Source: Seiridium cupressi
Lineage: Eukaryota; Ascomycota; Sordariomycetes; Amphisphaeriales; Sporocadaceae
Direction: 5' to 3'
Assembly (NCBI GenBank): GCA_036674765.1
Contig: JARVKI010000175.1
Coordinates: 1-39,009 of the forward strand
DNA: 39,009 bases
The notes under the pieces are model-generated. The model had not been told where the DNA came from, made no database searches, and saw nothing but the letters and a program-made list of their open reading frames with translations. A program made the translations under genes and the position numbers. Below, piece after piece: positions 21,840 to 33,421 of the stretch; position 1 is the stretch's first letter; each line of letters starts with the position of its first letter.

Positions 21840-23712
21840 TTACGTAGTTATATACTTGCCGATCATGGTTTGGTTGCCCATAATCTCTCTCATAACTTCT
21901 TGCTCTTCATGCCCGCTAAAATCTCCGAATGCTTCATCCATCTGCTCGAGGGTCTTGTTCATAGTCTGCAAAGTAGTGTTAGCGGTGAAGTTTCTGCCGG
22001 TGTGATAATGTAGACATTACCTCTGGAACGAGGAAGTAGGCCCAAATGGCAGCCAAGCCGCAGAAGCAGGCATAGAAGACGTAGGTGCCGTACCCGATGG
22101 TCTCAATCATGGGTGGAGTTATGACGCCCCTGCAATCATCTGTCAGTTGATATATCTCCACGTTGTCTTGCAACAATCGGGTGCTTACACTGTGAAGTTT
22201 GAAAGCCAATTGATGGCAACCGCGAATGCAACACCCTTTGAGCGGAGACCGACGGGGAATACCTCGGGCGGGAGCGCCCATCCAAGCGAAGAGTAAGAAG
22301 CACCGAAGACAATGATGAACAAGAAGGCCATGGCGACACAAGCCCAGCCTGCGCTTGTATTCTGAGACCAGATGCCTTCATACTTGCCCACAAGCGCCGC
22401 GATAATCACGAAACAGGTCATGTTGCCGAGACCACCGCCGACGGCGAGCGGTCTCCGGCCGATTCTGTCAATCAGCACAAATGCAATGCACACACCGACA
22501 ATCTGCAATGCGTTAAAAATTCCGGATATGACGAGTGACATGTCATCCGATTGGCCAATGTTTCTGAAAAGCGTGGGAGCGTAGTAAATGAATGCCTATA
22601 GCCGTGGAATTGTGTCAGTGGTTTTTCTCTTTTGGTGTTCAGGATGGACGGTATCTTGCTCACGTTGACTCCTTGGAATTGCTGGAAGAAGGAAACCCCC
22701 ACGCCAACTGCAGTGCGTCTCCACCGCTTGATAGCGAAGAGGTCGAGCCATTGCACTATCTCTAATTTGAAGCCTCGAAGACCGGGATGGTGGCGTTCCA
22801 GCATCACTGCCTGGAACTTGACTTCAGCCTGGATGCCCTGGTATTCAGCTTGGACACGCTCATCCGACGCCGGAAGCTTCCGTAGCCTGCACAGACTTTC
22901 CAAACATTCCTCATATCTGTCCTGCATTGCGAGCCAGCGAGGCGAGTAAGGGAAAAGTTGGATCATGCCACCGAGGATGAGGGCGGATGGTATCTGGAGC
23001 GCGAAAGGCACACGCCATGAGGCGTCACTGGCGATATCTTGACATCCGTAGGCGATCCAGTAGGCAATCGTGACACCGGAGACGATCGAAACAGACTCCA
23101 AGACAAGGAGAGTTCCGCGGAGATGGGGCGGAGAGATTTCAGAGATATACTGCATCTATGTGAGCAAAGCGTAAGCCGACAAAGACATGTTGCGGAACTC
23201 ACCACCGGGGCACCCAGAGCAAGTGTTCCAGTTCCAATACCTCCGATTGTCCGTCCGACAACAAGTGTGGCGTAATCGTGTGCTGCTGTCTGGATGATTG
23301 CGCCAATGATGAAGATGATAGAACTCAACAGGAGAGCCTTCTTCCTCGACCAGCGATCAGAGATGTATGGGTAAAACCAGCAGCCGATGAACGCCCCTAG
23401 CAGCAGCATGCCCGTCATGAATCCCTTGCCGAATGCGGATTCCGCTTGCGGGATGACTGCATGGAATTGTGGGAGCACGTTGACAATGCCCATGACACCC
23501 TGATCGTAGCCGAAGGAGAAGCCACCCAAAGAAGCCAAGCATGCAGCAGTGAGGATATAAGGCCCGGAAGAAAAGAGGCCCCTCACACCACTTGGTCCGT
23601 ACGGGATGTCTTGCTCGAGCACGTTTATATCGATGGGGGCTAGCCCGTTGGCGGGCGTCTCATCGTGTTCAATTTGGCTGCCAGCCTGTAACGCGTCTTT
23701 TGCGTCGCCCAT
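21840..23712 (-). CDS. MFS sugar porter (hexose/polyol/lactose-type transporter)
   Basis: Five exons (23712-23203, 23155-22664, 22595-22189, 22129-22021, 21965-21840), introns 47, 68, 59 and 55 bp; 547 aa, twelve predicted membrane helices. The first in-frame ATG is at 23712; codons further upstream lack ATG. Sugar porter signatures: GGFSFGYDQGVMG in TM1, DRWSRKKAL after TM2, VGRTIGGIGTG in TM4, an SPRWL element (PYSPRWLAMQ; the usual PESPRW has Glu, here Tyr), QQFQGVN in TM7, DRIGRRPLAVGG and PPEVFPVGLRSKG in the second half, and a C-terminal VPE|TMNKTLEQMDEAFGD, a variant of PETKGxxLE split by the last intron. It would import a hexose, polyol or small oligosaccharide by proton symport at the plasma membrane; specificity is not readable. 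It is convergent with the SDR. Confidence 0.94.
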
Positions 23713-23742
23713 GTTGAACGAATGTGCCAAAGAGTTCGTGTA

Positions 23743-23749
23743 TTATATA
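23743..23749 (-). promoter_or_regulatory. TATATAA-like box upstream of the MFS gene
   Basis: The minus strand reads TATATAA at 23749-23743, only about 31 nt before the MFS ATG. If it is the working TATA box, the 5' UTR is very short or absent, or the start lies further downstream. It may also be a chance AT element. Confidence 0.3.
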
Positions 23750-26696
23750 AAGATTCGCGGTCACGAGGGAAGGAACCGTTGATGCTCTGCGAAGGTCAGA
23801 AAAAGTAAGGGAGATACCCTTTGACACTCACTCTCATATACTGATTGTGACCGCTGTCTTTATCGTATGTACTCCGAAAAAGAGCACCACACAAACCCCA
23901 CGGGGGGCCTTGCATAGGAAATCCTGGAAAGTATAGCATTTCATCAGCCGTATGTGGAAATTTTCCCCGCCTACGGGCTCATATCCCATCCTTGGGCCTT
24001 CCCCCACAATTTGCCCCAGTGTTCTGGTGCACGGATATATCTAATGTACGCAGGCATTCTCTGGGGACTCTTGGCCCTTGGGCCGTAGTCAGCTTGAGCG
24101 GATACAGGTTGCCTGGTTGTTTTTACCTAGTACGCTCCACGTGTGGATAAAGCGCTGATCTATAGATATGCATATATTTTCACCTAGTAAATACATCTAC
24201 ACGTTGGTTTAAGGAGCTATAAGTAACTTGTCTCTTCAAATTTGCGACTTGTATACATCCCTACAGCCCTCCGATTAACGCTTATACTATATAAAAACAA
24301 CATGGCAACCTGTATCCTGTAGAACGTGCCAAGCGATCAGCTTAATATACATGTGGTTGACTCATCAGCATTGGCATTAGTGACCGTAATGCGAGAGTAT
24401 AAGCACCACGGGAAAAGCTTGACTCGCGAAGATGCCTCCCGCCTTTAGGCTGGTCAACCAGGCAATGATGTGTGGCGTGCCAAGCACATGGTAAATAACA
24501 TGGTGGGCTGTACTTCTATCTCATAGGCCAGCTCTGATCCATAGATGCACTACCACCTTAGTATACCTACTTATTCAACACTAACGCCTTGGCCATGCCT
24601 TCTCATCTCTACTACCTAGATCCAACTGAAAACAATTGAGGGAGCCTTTTCTAATCTTACCCGTGAAATTCCATTTTCAATCGGGGATATATGAGTCAGC
24701 GGATGGTAAAGGAGACCGGGCGCTGGTCGATGCCGACCAACTCTCTCCAGACCCCACGTAGTAGAACTTAGCGCCTAGCAGCATCTTATCGAGGAAAGTG
24801 ACGTCAAACCTGTGGTTCTATTCTCCAGTTAATTGCTCACAAGTATGACAAACACGAGCATCTCACAGCGGACGTGTATCTGGTCGAACTGACCGGACAA
24901 AAGCTACAAGTCAACCACAATACCACTGTATGACATTTTTGATTCTCCCATATCATTCCCAGCGTGATAAAGAAAATTTGAATCTTCCCAAGGGAGAGAA
25001 TGGCATCCACTTTTTGTCCTGTCTCTGAGTGAAAATGTCTTGAATACCAGCTTCATCACCTTTAAATCAATCGTACATGAGACCATGGCTTCAACAAATG
25101 TTGTCAACGCATTGCTCTTAATAGTCTACGTCATTGGTTTTATGACGGCAGTTTCTACAACAACTCGGCCTTTATTAGAAGGTTTTATAAGGACGTAGCA
25201 TCGACGTCAAACAGCCTCTTGTTTCGCAAGAGACGTAGAAATTGGGGGAGGCCCGAGACCGGAGGGAAGCGGGGGCATAGACAGATTCGATAGAGGATTC
25301 GAGCCCTGGGGGCGACCCAGGCCGGTGGCTGTGGTGGGGCTGTGGGGTCAGCCACACGCATTTGAGTCAATCCCTGGAACTTCCTTATGGGAAACAGTCA
25401 GCTCAATCAAGTTCTGTACCCGTTCAGTTAGACGTGAACCAGGCAGGATCGTTGGTATACCGTGAGACGAACACACAGAATAAGTGAGATACAACGAAAC
25501 ACTTGGCGTCGAGGTGCAGAGACGAACTGAGCGAGTATAGCATGTTCCTACTACTCTCAGTGCTGATCATGGAAGAGACTCGTCAAACTCGAGCGGCGCT
25601 AGCGCATCAATATTCTCGTACTGGTGACCCAGAGCTCATCTGATACAACTGCATTTTCTTATGCACGTTATACACGGGATCATTCTCAAAAGCACGGAAG
25701 CTGCTTATGTTTACCGTTGAGGTTAAACAATGACATATGTCCATTGGTCTCCATGCCCTTCGCCTCTCGTTCACTCTTTCCTGAGGAGTCAGGTCGTAAC
25801 TTGTTTCGCTCAGAATAAACATAGTTATATATCTAACTAAGATAAAACGCTTTCAAATATATCATCAGCTAAAGCCAAATATCGTCTTAATTTAGCAGGC
25901 ACTGGACCAAATAGCTCGCGTCGAAGCTTCATACTTTTCTGAGAAAAAGGCGTCAACTATTGTATGCCTTGGAATACTAACCGGAGAACTGTGTAATTCT
26001 AAATTATCTCCGCCCTCGAATTCAGCCACACGTGCAGGATGTCCTAACCCACGATACCCCTCACATATAGATCCCTGCATCGATGTCGGTACCCATGCAC
26101 ATGTAATGATCCACTGGCTACCTTATTTAAGCCGTTAGCCGCTTGGCTCAGCACGCAACGCGATTCCATAGGTGGTCTTGACAGGGGCTCTGAAGTCAAT
26201 TCGCAACGGAAGCTTTTAGTACCTATTCCAGTCTACCAATCCCTATAAGAATACGTCAATGACCGCGGTGGCGTCTCGCTGTGAAAGGATCACCCCCAAA
26301 TAACACGAAGTCTCGATTAGTGAAATCTGACAAGTACGCTGCTTCTAGCGCTGATGCTGACGACCTGCAGGTTGATTTTCTCCACTATCCTCGCCAATAA
26401 CCAAGCATTTCTAACCAATTTGTGTTCTGATAGGACCCGGACTACCCTAGATTGTAGAGTTCTATGCAAGTAGGTGGTCATCCCACCGTGTCATCATTTT
26501 ATCATATTACATTCTACAGCAGATATTTCTGGGAATTTGTCTCAGCTGCTCTGGGTATTTGAAGATTTATAACGCCATTCGTCGATCAGCTGGCTACTTT
26601 CACCGGAGACCTTTCCAATACATGCGCAGTAGTGTGCAATAGAACGTGTTCTATCAGCGAACAATGTCATTTGCAGCATCGCAGTAGATCGTCGAA
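23750..26696. other. Long gene-free stretch
   Basis: About 2.9 kb without a credible coding region. Short ORFs (for example minus 24904-25107 and minus 25892-26080) lack family features. It contains a candidate solo LTR (25099-25493). The end near 26640 may hold the decayed promoter and 5' end of the FAD oxidoreductase pseudogene. No tandem repeats or RNA genes were seen. Confidence 0.45.
25099..25493 (-). mobile_element. Candidate solo LTR
   Basis: Read on the minus strand this 395-bp segment starts TGTATCTCAC and ends GACAACA, the TG..CA type of LTR ends. It is flanked by near-identical 5-mers on the plus strand: acaaa (25094-25098) and acgaa (25494-25498), which could be a target-site duplication with one G-to-A change. 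Near its 3' part lie TATAAAA and AATAAA on the minus strand. There is no internal retrotransposon coding sequence. The support is weak: short ends and an imperfect duplication can occur by chance, and no second copy is in the window. Confidence 0.25.
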
Positions 26697-28098
26697 CGCA
26701 TCAGGTATGCGTCTGTCTTGCCAGCCGAGACAGAGCCCGACTCGGACGTGTTTAGAGCTGCAGTTAAGAACCTCGAAGAAGTCGGCTTGAGCGAGGTCCT
26801 CTACAGAACAGCCAGGAAGCCCGACAGCTACGGCGAGCGAGTAGACCGTACTGGTCACTAACCCTGCGCGTGTGGCCCTGGGCCATTGTGCAGCCTCGCA
26901 ACATAGTTGAGCTTTCCAAAGCTTTGGTTGCTCTGGTCAAGACTGACGCTTGCGAGTTGGCTTTCCGCAGGTACGATACAAATAAATTTCTGGTGAGGGC
27001 GATAGTATTAATGTTAATATACGCCTAGTGGGTGACACACGTGCTATCCAGGCTCCAACAGCATCGCGATGGTGTCACAATTGATTTGCGTCTGATGAAC
27101 GTAACCGAGTACAACCCAGAGACTGACCTTCTCAGCTGCCGGTGGACCAACATCTCTACATATTCAGAAGAGCGTAAATCTTAACTTGCAGATCCCTCCA
27201 CGTCACTCGTAGAATGGTTGATATATTCCACGATTGGTGCTAATCCCGGTTGTAGAGGGAGTCATGGTGGCTGGAGGCCGAGAAGGCTTAGTCGGCATTG
27301 GAGGCTTATTGACAGGCGGAGGAAAGATGTATTACACCTGCCGCGTTGGCTTGGCTTGTGGTGAGTGATTAGTAGCACCCCTAAACTCGAAAGGTATTCT
27401 CTACAAGCCCTAACCTCATTGCCAAGAACAAGTCTGAACTATGAGGTCGTGCTCGCCGATGGCACCATCACCAATGCGAGCGAGTCAGCCAATCAAGGCC
27501 TGATCCCCGTTCTCAAGGGAGGTTCCAACAACTTCGGGATTGTGACTCGCTTCGACATGAGAACATTCCCTACGCACGACATCTATGATGGGATTGTGGC
27601 ATTTGCACCCTCCTCGACGGACGCGGTGATAGATGCTTTCGTAGACTTCACCAAGCAGCTCCACATAGTGCAAGATGCGCATATCCTCGCCATGTGGGTC
27701 TCCATGTCCAAAAGGGACATTAGTCTCCTCAATGGCATCGTCCCCGATCCCACCCAGCCTCCCGATCTGACCATGGTCTCCATGATCAACATGATCATGA
27801 CTCAGCTTGACGGCGTAGAAAAGTCTCCATCCTTGGAGAAATGTATGAGCGTTGCGAATTCAGTCAGTAATATCATGCTTCACACTACCTTGGCCAAGAA
27901 GGTGGCCAGCTTTCTGATATCTTCGAACAAAGAGCGAGTTTATTTGAGTCAGGCTTGTTTTATTTCTCGTCGGCGTTTGACATGACTCATTTCTTGGTTC
28001 AGGGATATATGGTCTACCCTGACGTACAAGTTGGATAAACGCATAATTGAAAAGACGACCGAGGCCTACGAGAGGCTGGTGGAGGATATCAACGAACG

Positions 28099-28167
<69 letters not shown>

Positions 28168-28759
28168 NNNNNNNNNNTTTATTTTTTCAACTTCCTTTAT
28201 TTTTTTTTTAAAAAAAAATTTTATAAAAACCCGGGGCTCTTGTTGGTGTGGGTGGTGTTTCTAACCACCCCCCCCCCCCCCCCCCCCCCCCCCCCGAGTG
28301 CCTTATACAGATAGTCTTACAGCCGCCGCCTACGACATTCGGTCAGCGCTCCGCAGCCCGGGGAGACAACATGCTTGGGCTGAAGCGTTTCAAAGAAGAA
28401 CTCAGTGAGCTCATCGTCATTGAGAATAAACAGACTGAAGAGGGTGACTGTCAGTATTGATTCAGGTCCTTTTCATCGCCGCCGTCGAGGGTAGCACGCC
28501 TGGGTTCTATGAGATGGCTTTCCCCATCGCCAAGGCTGCGATCCAGGAGATGGAGGAATTCGCGAAGGAAGTTGGGGGCCATGTGGAACTCCGCTACCTG
28601 AACTACTGTGACGGATGGCAGGATCCATTGGGCAGCTACGGTGAGGAAAATATACACAAAACAAAAGATGTGGCGACCAAGTACGATCCGACTGGTGTTT
28701 TCCAGGGGCGGGTGCCCGGTGGATTCAAGCTCAGCAAGGTGAATAGCCCTGTGCAGTAG
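26697..28759 (+). pseudogene. Berberine-bridge-like FAD oxidoreductase pseudogene
   Basis: Segments in several frames add up to a FAD_binding_4/BBE oxidoreductase: YWSLTLRVWPWAIVQPRN, a spliced SGxHTCYPGSN, TIDLRLMNVTEYNPE, VGIGGLLTGGGKMYYTCR, NYEVVLADGTIT, LKGGSNNFGIVTRFDM, PPPTTFGQRSAARGDNMLGL, and the C-terminal BBE part RYLNYCDGWQDPLGSYG to KYDPTGVFQGRVPGGFKL, stop 28757-28759. Intact enzymes of this type are usually secreted or secondary-metabolism oxidases that bind FAD covalently. Damage: a 1-base loss near 26855; TGA replaces the second Gly of the SGGH motif next to the covalent His (about 27032); a 1-base loss in IA(D)GV near 27068; the frame is lost again before NYEVV and after 27890. 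The scaffold gap 28101-28295 interrupts it. The number of lesions makes sequence error alone unlikely. Confidence 0.8.
28101..28295. other. Assembly gap with poly-G and poly-C edges
   Basis: A run of 67 G (28101-28167), then 10 N (28168-28177), about 90 bp of low-complexity sequence made of T and A runs, then 28 C (28268-28295). The gene on both sides is the same FAD oxidoreductase, so the true missing sequence is probably a part of its coding region. A G run on the left edge and a C run on the right edge is what is expected if reads from both sides ran into 'no signal = G' base calls of two-colour sequencing. Translations across it (Gly-rich and Pro-rich) are not real protein. Confidence 0.85.
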
Positions 28760-29140
28760 CCGAGTCCAGAATGGACACTACTCTTGAGTAATATATTTCA
28801 TCTACACCAGTAGAAAGACGTTAGATAAATTAAAATCACACCTGACCATGATGGACCCTCAAAAATAGTATTAGAACCAGCGATCAAGGCAATTTTTCCA
28901 CATCCTACAATATCGTATAGGAATATATCCCTTGACAAATATGTGAAGAAGAAGGGACTTAACAGGGACTTGACGGTTAAGGTGTTGCTTGTTGCTTATC
29001 ACAGCCGTAAGGATGGCTTAAGGGCTGACTGCGGCGCGCAGACTCAGCATCAAATCCAAATTTTGATTAAAAGTCTAACATCAACATGGTAGCAAGCTGG
29101 GTTCATTATTGGCTAGTCATTACTATGTAACTCTTTTTCT
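28760..29140. other. Intergenic
   Basis: A 381-bp spacer between the ends of the FAD oxidoreductase remnant and the convergent Gfo/Idh gene. AT-rich; only 3' UTR sequence expected. Nothing else seen. Confidence 0.45.
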
Positions 29141-30457
29141 CTATTGGCCTGGAAGAGGCTTCAAGATAGGCTGGCCATCCTCGTTGAAAAATACAGGCTC
29201 GCCTAGTCGGAAAGAGTGTTGCAAAGCGCACGCGATCTTTCCTGCCTCGTAGGCATCTTGAGGCGAGCAGGACAGAGGCAGGTCATCAAGGACGGCTGTA
29301 GCGAACTCTGCAATATCATTGATGAAGGTTTTGTCGTAGAGAGCGAAAGCATCTGGAGTCGAGGTTGTCCGGACGCCATATTCGTCACGAATCTCAACGC
29401 GGTTCAGCGTCGAGTTGCCATTGATTACGGAGTGTCCCTTGGTACCGCAAACGCGGGTGCTCGCCTCGAAGCCGTTGGTGATGGTCCGGCTCAAGGTAGT
29501 CTGGAGAATTTTGCCATTAGAGAACTCAACCAGTCCCCAGGCGTTGTCGGCATCGCCGAACTTGGCGAGCTCGCCGTAAACAGCTTGTTGGCCGAATGCA
29601 ACCACACGTTTGACTTGCTTCTTGGGGTTCGGGATGTTCTTGTCGACACCCAGGAAGTACCGCCCCGCATCGATCTTGACAAAGTTAGCCCAAAACACCA
29701 AAGGTCTTCCGACGGGTTTACTAACAAGGTGAATACCAGCATCGACGAAAATCCCTCCTGATTGTTGGGAAAATGTCACATAGAAAGCTGCGAAGGCGTC
29801 AGTCCATTTGCATGCAAAAGTTGAATCGATTCTCAGCGTGCTTACCATTCTTGTCCTGAGGATCAAGGCAGGAAGCCTCGACTCCATGAATCTCTCCCAA
29901 TTGGCCGTTATCGGCCATTCTCTTTGTGGCACGGTAAGACTCATCATCTAGCACGTGTTAGCTTTGTTAGAGCGACATCGAAACCGTTGGGTAGCACTCA
30001 CAGCGCCGCGAGAATGGGAGCAAGAATTTGAGGTGAGGCTTAGAGGCAGATTTGGTTACGACCTCCTCGGTGGTGATGATGTCCACCGAAATAGGCTTCT
30101 CACACATAACATGCTACATCGCAGTTAGTATTTGCGAAAGGCTGGCTGTCAGACGTGTCGTAAGTGGCATACCAGATCTAAGTCGAGCGCGAGACATATC
30201 AACTCGGCATGGGTGGCAGTTGCCGTAGAAATCAACACAGCCTGTGCACCACTGTTCTTCATGCATTCTTCCGGAGTCGGGAAGAACTTGACGGAGGGCG
30301 GAAGATTGGATGCGGCCCATTCGTCGGCTCCAGGCTTGGTGTCGCAGACGGCCACAAGGTCGACGCGCGGCTGCTCAAAGGCCAGAATCTTGGCACGAAG
30401 AGCACCGAGACGGCCTAGGCCAATGAGGCAGAGTTTGAGGCGAGGCTGAGCGGCCAT
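29141..30457 (-). CDS. Gfo/Idh/MocA-family oxidoreductase (inositol-2-dehydrogenase-like)
   Basis: Five exons (30457-30173, 30113-30002, 29947-29846, 29787-29726, 29674-29141), introns 59, 54, 58 and 51 bp; 364 aa. The N-terminal Rossmann fold has IGLGRLGALRA (GxGxxG). The family EKP motif is CEKPIS (Lys near 101), at the start of exon 2. The C-terminal substrate domain holds GGIFVDAGIHLIDAGRYF, whose His is the likely catalytic base. The 51-nt fourth intron (gttagt, branch gctaac, acceptor caag) has no in-frame stop; without splicing, 17 extra residues would split this catalytic segment. Family members are NAD(P)-dependent dehydrogenases of sugars and cyclitols (for example myo-inositol to scyllo-inosose). 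The exact substrate cannot be told. It starts divergently from the aldo-keto reductase, 781 bp apart. Confidence 0.92.
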
Positions 30458-31238
30458 GATGAAGTAAGAAGGGGGTAGTGGTTAGGGAATGCAACAGTCA
30501 ATGTCTGTCTTGCAATGTCTCGTGAAGAACTTGGACAAATCGAATAAACACTGGTCGCCGTCTAAACTATGTGCTGCGTGTCTGGAAGCATCTCAAGTTC
30601 CACTGGGGGTGCAGGCTGTTCGCCATATATGGTTTCGATATCAAAGGGATCATCGCGAGATCGGGCATAGTTGCTCTCCCGAGGGATTCTGCTGTGCACG
30701 TGAGGCGGGCGAAATTCCCTGTTTGGTCTCCGAGCCGCCTCCGCTCGAACAGCAATTCTCCCCGCTGGTATAGTGACCACGACAGGCTTGCCCCAGTCTG
30801 TGCCGTTGTGGATCCAGCGGGCGTTTTTGGCGCACAGCCTTGAGTCGCGTCAGTCTTTCTAATTGGCCATTGAAGTCGGAGATCTCCATTGAGCGGATCT
30901 TGGGCTCTTCCGCACGGCAAACAATGACCGACTAAGTGGGAAACGTCGCTGGATTGGGAGAAAAACTGCCCCAGGCCCTAACAACCCCGCGCGTAGTCTC
31001 GTGGGGTCAATGAAAGCGAGCTGCGGCGCACATGACGGGGTGAGTGGGTATGACCATGTCTGACGTCTAGCTGCAGGAGTCCCTGAGACCTGCTAGGTGT
31101 TCCATCGTTTCCAACCCTTTACGATAGTAATATAGTCCGAAGCTATCCTTGTCTGGCAGCTCTACAGTTCTCTTCCTTTTAGCATTGTTTCTTTGCCTAA
31201 TTGAACACTTCTCAACATCAATCTACCACAATTTCATC
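30458..31238. promoter_or_regulatory. Divergent promoter: Gfo/Idh dehydrogenase / aldo-keto reductase
   Basis: This 781-bp spacer separates the start codons of two diverging oxidoreductase genes, so a shared promoter and co-regulation are possible. ORFs inside it are shadows without domains. It is relatively GC-rich in its middle and contains scattered CGG/CCG triplets, but I could not single out a strong palindrome. Co-expression is an inference from layout only. Confidence 0.45.
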
Positions 31239-32437
31239 ATGTCGCCAATGCCTTCGTTCAAGCTAAACACCGGGGCAGAGATCCCCGCTGTGGGCCTTGG
31301 TTGGTTACCCGACTACAGCTCCCAGAAGAGGCACAGCTAATCCAAGTACCACAGGAACCTGGAGGTCCGAGCCTGGCGAGGTGCGCAAAGCAGTCGCGTA
31401 CGCTCTGAAGGACGGCTACCGCCACATCGATGCAGCTCTGTAAGCAAGTCGCGTTCAGGACAGTGCAACGCAGCCAGCTAATGACTACAAGGATCTACGG
31501 AAATGAGAACGAAGTCGGCGAGGGTATCAAGGACAGTGGTGTGCCACGCAAAGACATCTTCATCACCAGCAAGCTGTGGAACACACACCAAGACAACGCC
31601 AAGGAGGGCCTGCAAAAGACTCTGGATGCTCTTGGCACCGATTACCTCGATCTTTATGTAAGAACATGATTGTGGGAGGTGCTCGTAGCACTCGCTGACG
31701 CATACCAGCTCATTCACTGGCCTGTTCGCCTTGTAGCAGTAAGTACCCATATGCTACTGGCTCATGAATTGCGGTTTCTAACATGATCAAAAGAATGAGA
31801 CAAGCGAGCTGCTTCCCACCAACCCCGACGGATCTCGCTCTGTAGACAGATCCTGGGACCAGAGCGAGACTTGGCGCCAAATGGAGGAGCTGTACAAGAC
31901 CGGCAAGGTCAAGGCCATTGGCGTTGCTAACTGGTCGATCGACTACCTAGAGAAGCTTCGCAAGACGTGGAAGATTGTGCCTGCGGTGAACCAGGTTGAG
32001 CTCCACCCCTACTTGCCTCAGCATGAGCTCAGGGAGTACTGCAAGAAGCTTGGTATCTTGCTGGAGGCATACTCGCCTCTTGGCTCGGCCGGTGAGCAAG
32101 ACCTTATTAAATGAACCTCCCAGACAACAAGCTAACTGTCATTGAAGGCGCTCCGCTCATGTCCGACACCGAAATTCAAAAGATCGGAGAGAAGCACGGT
32201 GTCTCCGCTGCCACCATTCTCATCAGCTACCATACCACCAAGGGCATAGTTGCGCTTCCCAAGTCCGTCAGCGAGAAGCGCATCTCTAGTAACAGGCAAA
32301 TCGTTGAGCTTAGCAAGGATGATATGGAATTGCTGGATGGGCTTGCTGCGAATGGCAAGGCGAAGCGCATCAATACACCTTTGTGGGGATTCGATCTTGG
32401 CTTCCCCGATTGGTATGGCCCTGTCGAGTCCAAATAG
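31239..32437 (+). CDS. Aldo-keto reductase (AKR)
   Basis: Six exons (31239-31299, 31355-31439, 31492-31657, 31709-31738, 31794-32091, 32148-32437) with introns of 55, 52, 51, 55 and 56 bp; 309 aa. The 30-nt fourth exon encodes [10 protein letters not shown]. The catalytic tetrad is complete: D46 (HIDAAL), Y51 (IYGNE), K76 (TSKLW) and H107 (LIHWP). Further family motifs: [19 protein letters not shown] and [10 protein letters not shown], the last being the NADPH-binding part. The fold is a cytosolic (alpha/beta)8 barrel that reduces aldehydes and ketones, including sugars, with NADPH. The Gly-Thr-Trp stretch (GLGTWR) is formed across intron 1. Its nearest neighbours (a Gfo/Idh dehydrogenase in divergent position and the sugar transporter) suggest carbohydrate or polyol turnover, without proof. 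Confidence 0.95.
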
Positions 32438-32720
32438 AGTATGTACATACTGTGAGAATACAACATAGGATAGAAAAGTTCAGTAGATTTCATATAATGC
32501 ACTCCGATTTTGCAACGTGGATCTTCAGTAAAGGCATCTGCAGCTTCAAACACGAGCGTAGGCCAAGTGAGATGCTCAAGCAACACGCTCTGCCTACATG
32601 GTACTGGGCTCTTCTGCTGTGACGTTCTGGAGGATGAACGGGTAATATGTTTGATACAATTGGCTCAACATGCATCTTCAGTGGCTGCCTGGGAAGTTAT
32701 TCGGGATGAATCAAGATACG

Positions 32721-32772
32721 CAAAAAAGAAAAAAAGAAAGTTTTTTTTTTTTTTTAAATTAAAAAAACTTTG
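32721..32772. repeat. Low-complexity A/T stretch
   Basis: Runs of A with G interruptions, 15 T in a row and a further A run, with a roughly self-complementary layout (AAAG..T15..AAATT..A7..CTTTG). It could form a weak hairpin. The texture resembles the filler inside the 28178-28267 gap, so it may also be a sequencing artefact. Confidence 0.45.
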
Positions 32773-33421
32773 AAACAGCAATTCTTCAAGGATTTCATGA
32801 CAGCCTTCGAGGGGCCAGCCAAGACTGACATCTGTGCACAAGGAAATTGAGTAGAGACACGTCGAATAAGCATTGCGATTTGCACTAGATCATTCTATCA
32901 CATGGGCCACTGACCGATATTTGCAGTTGCTGCTACTGACGCTGACATTGCTGGCACGGCGCGTTGCGATAGTAGTTGGTGCACTTTGCCACAAGCGTGG
33001 CTCGCCCTGACGCGCCAAATCTCCCTGCAAGAGTAAAAACGGAAATGTCCTTATCCAAGACAAACTCCATCGAGCTAACAAAACGCTTGGGCAAACCCCG
33101 CGTTTTCTCCGCAATGACTCTGTGACTGACGTCTTTCCAAACTCGTTAGTCATGTGCTTAGTCGGGGCTGGTCATACGAGGCCACCAGCCCACTTGGCGG
33201 CCAAGGTCGTACCCCGCACGAACCGGCTGTTGCACAAGGGTCGAGGAACCTGGGTGTAGTTTACCCCGCATGAGCTGCGGGCTCTAGCGGGCGATATTTG
33301 CCGTATTCACTATGCCCACAGCCGGAAAAAGTTACTAGAGAGTGAACGGGGGGGTAATTCTCCCCATCTGGAAGACCCCGCCATCTGGCCTGGCTAGGAA
33401 TCGCGATATCGAGACCGTGGT

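Noticed and set aside
25185..25370. Pro-rich minus-strand ORFs near 25.2-25.4 kb
   Set aside because: GC-rich block within the candidate LTR; no domain and no start context.
28031..28264. Gly-rich reading frame across the G run
   Set aside because: It is a translation of the gap artefact and N bases, not protein.
28248..28460. Pro-rich start of the downstream frame
   Set aside because: Same artefact read through the C run; only the part from PPPTTFGQRS onward belongs to the oxidoreductase.
30562..30920. Minus-strand ORFs of 72-117 codons in the Gfo/AKR spacer
   Set aside because: Arg/Pro/Gln-rich with no family signature; the region fits a divergent promoter better.
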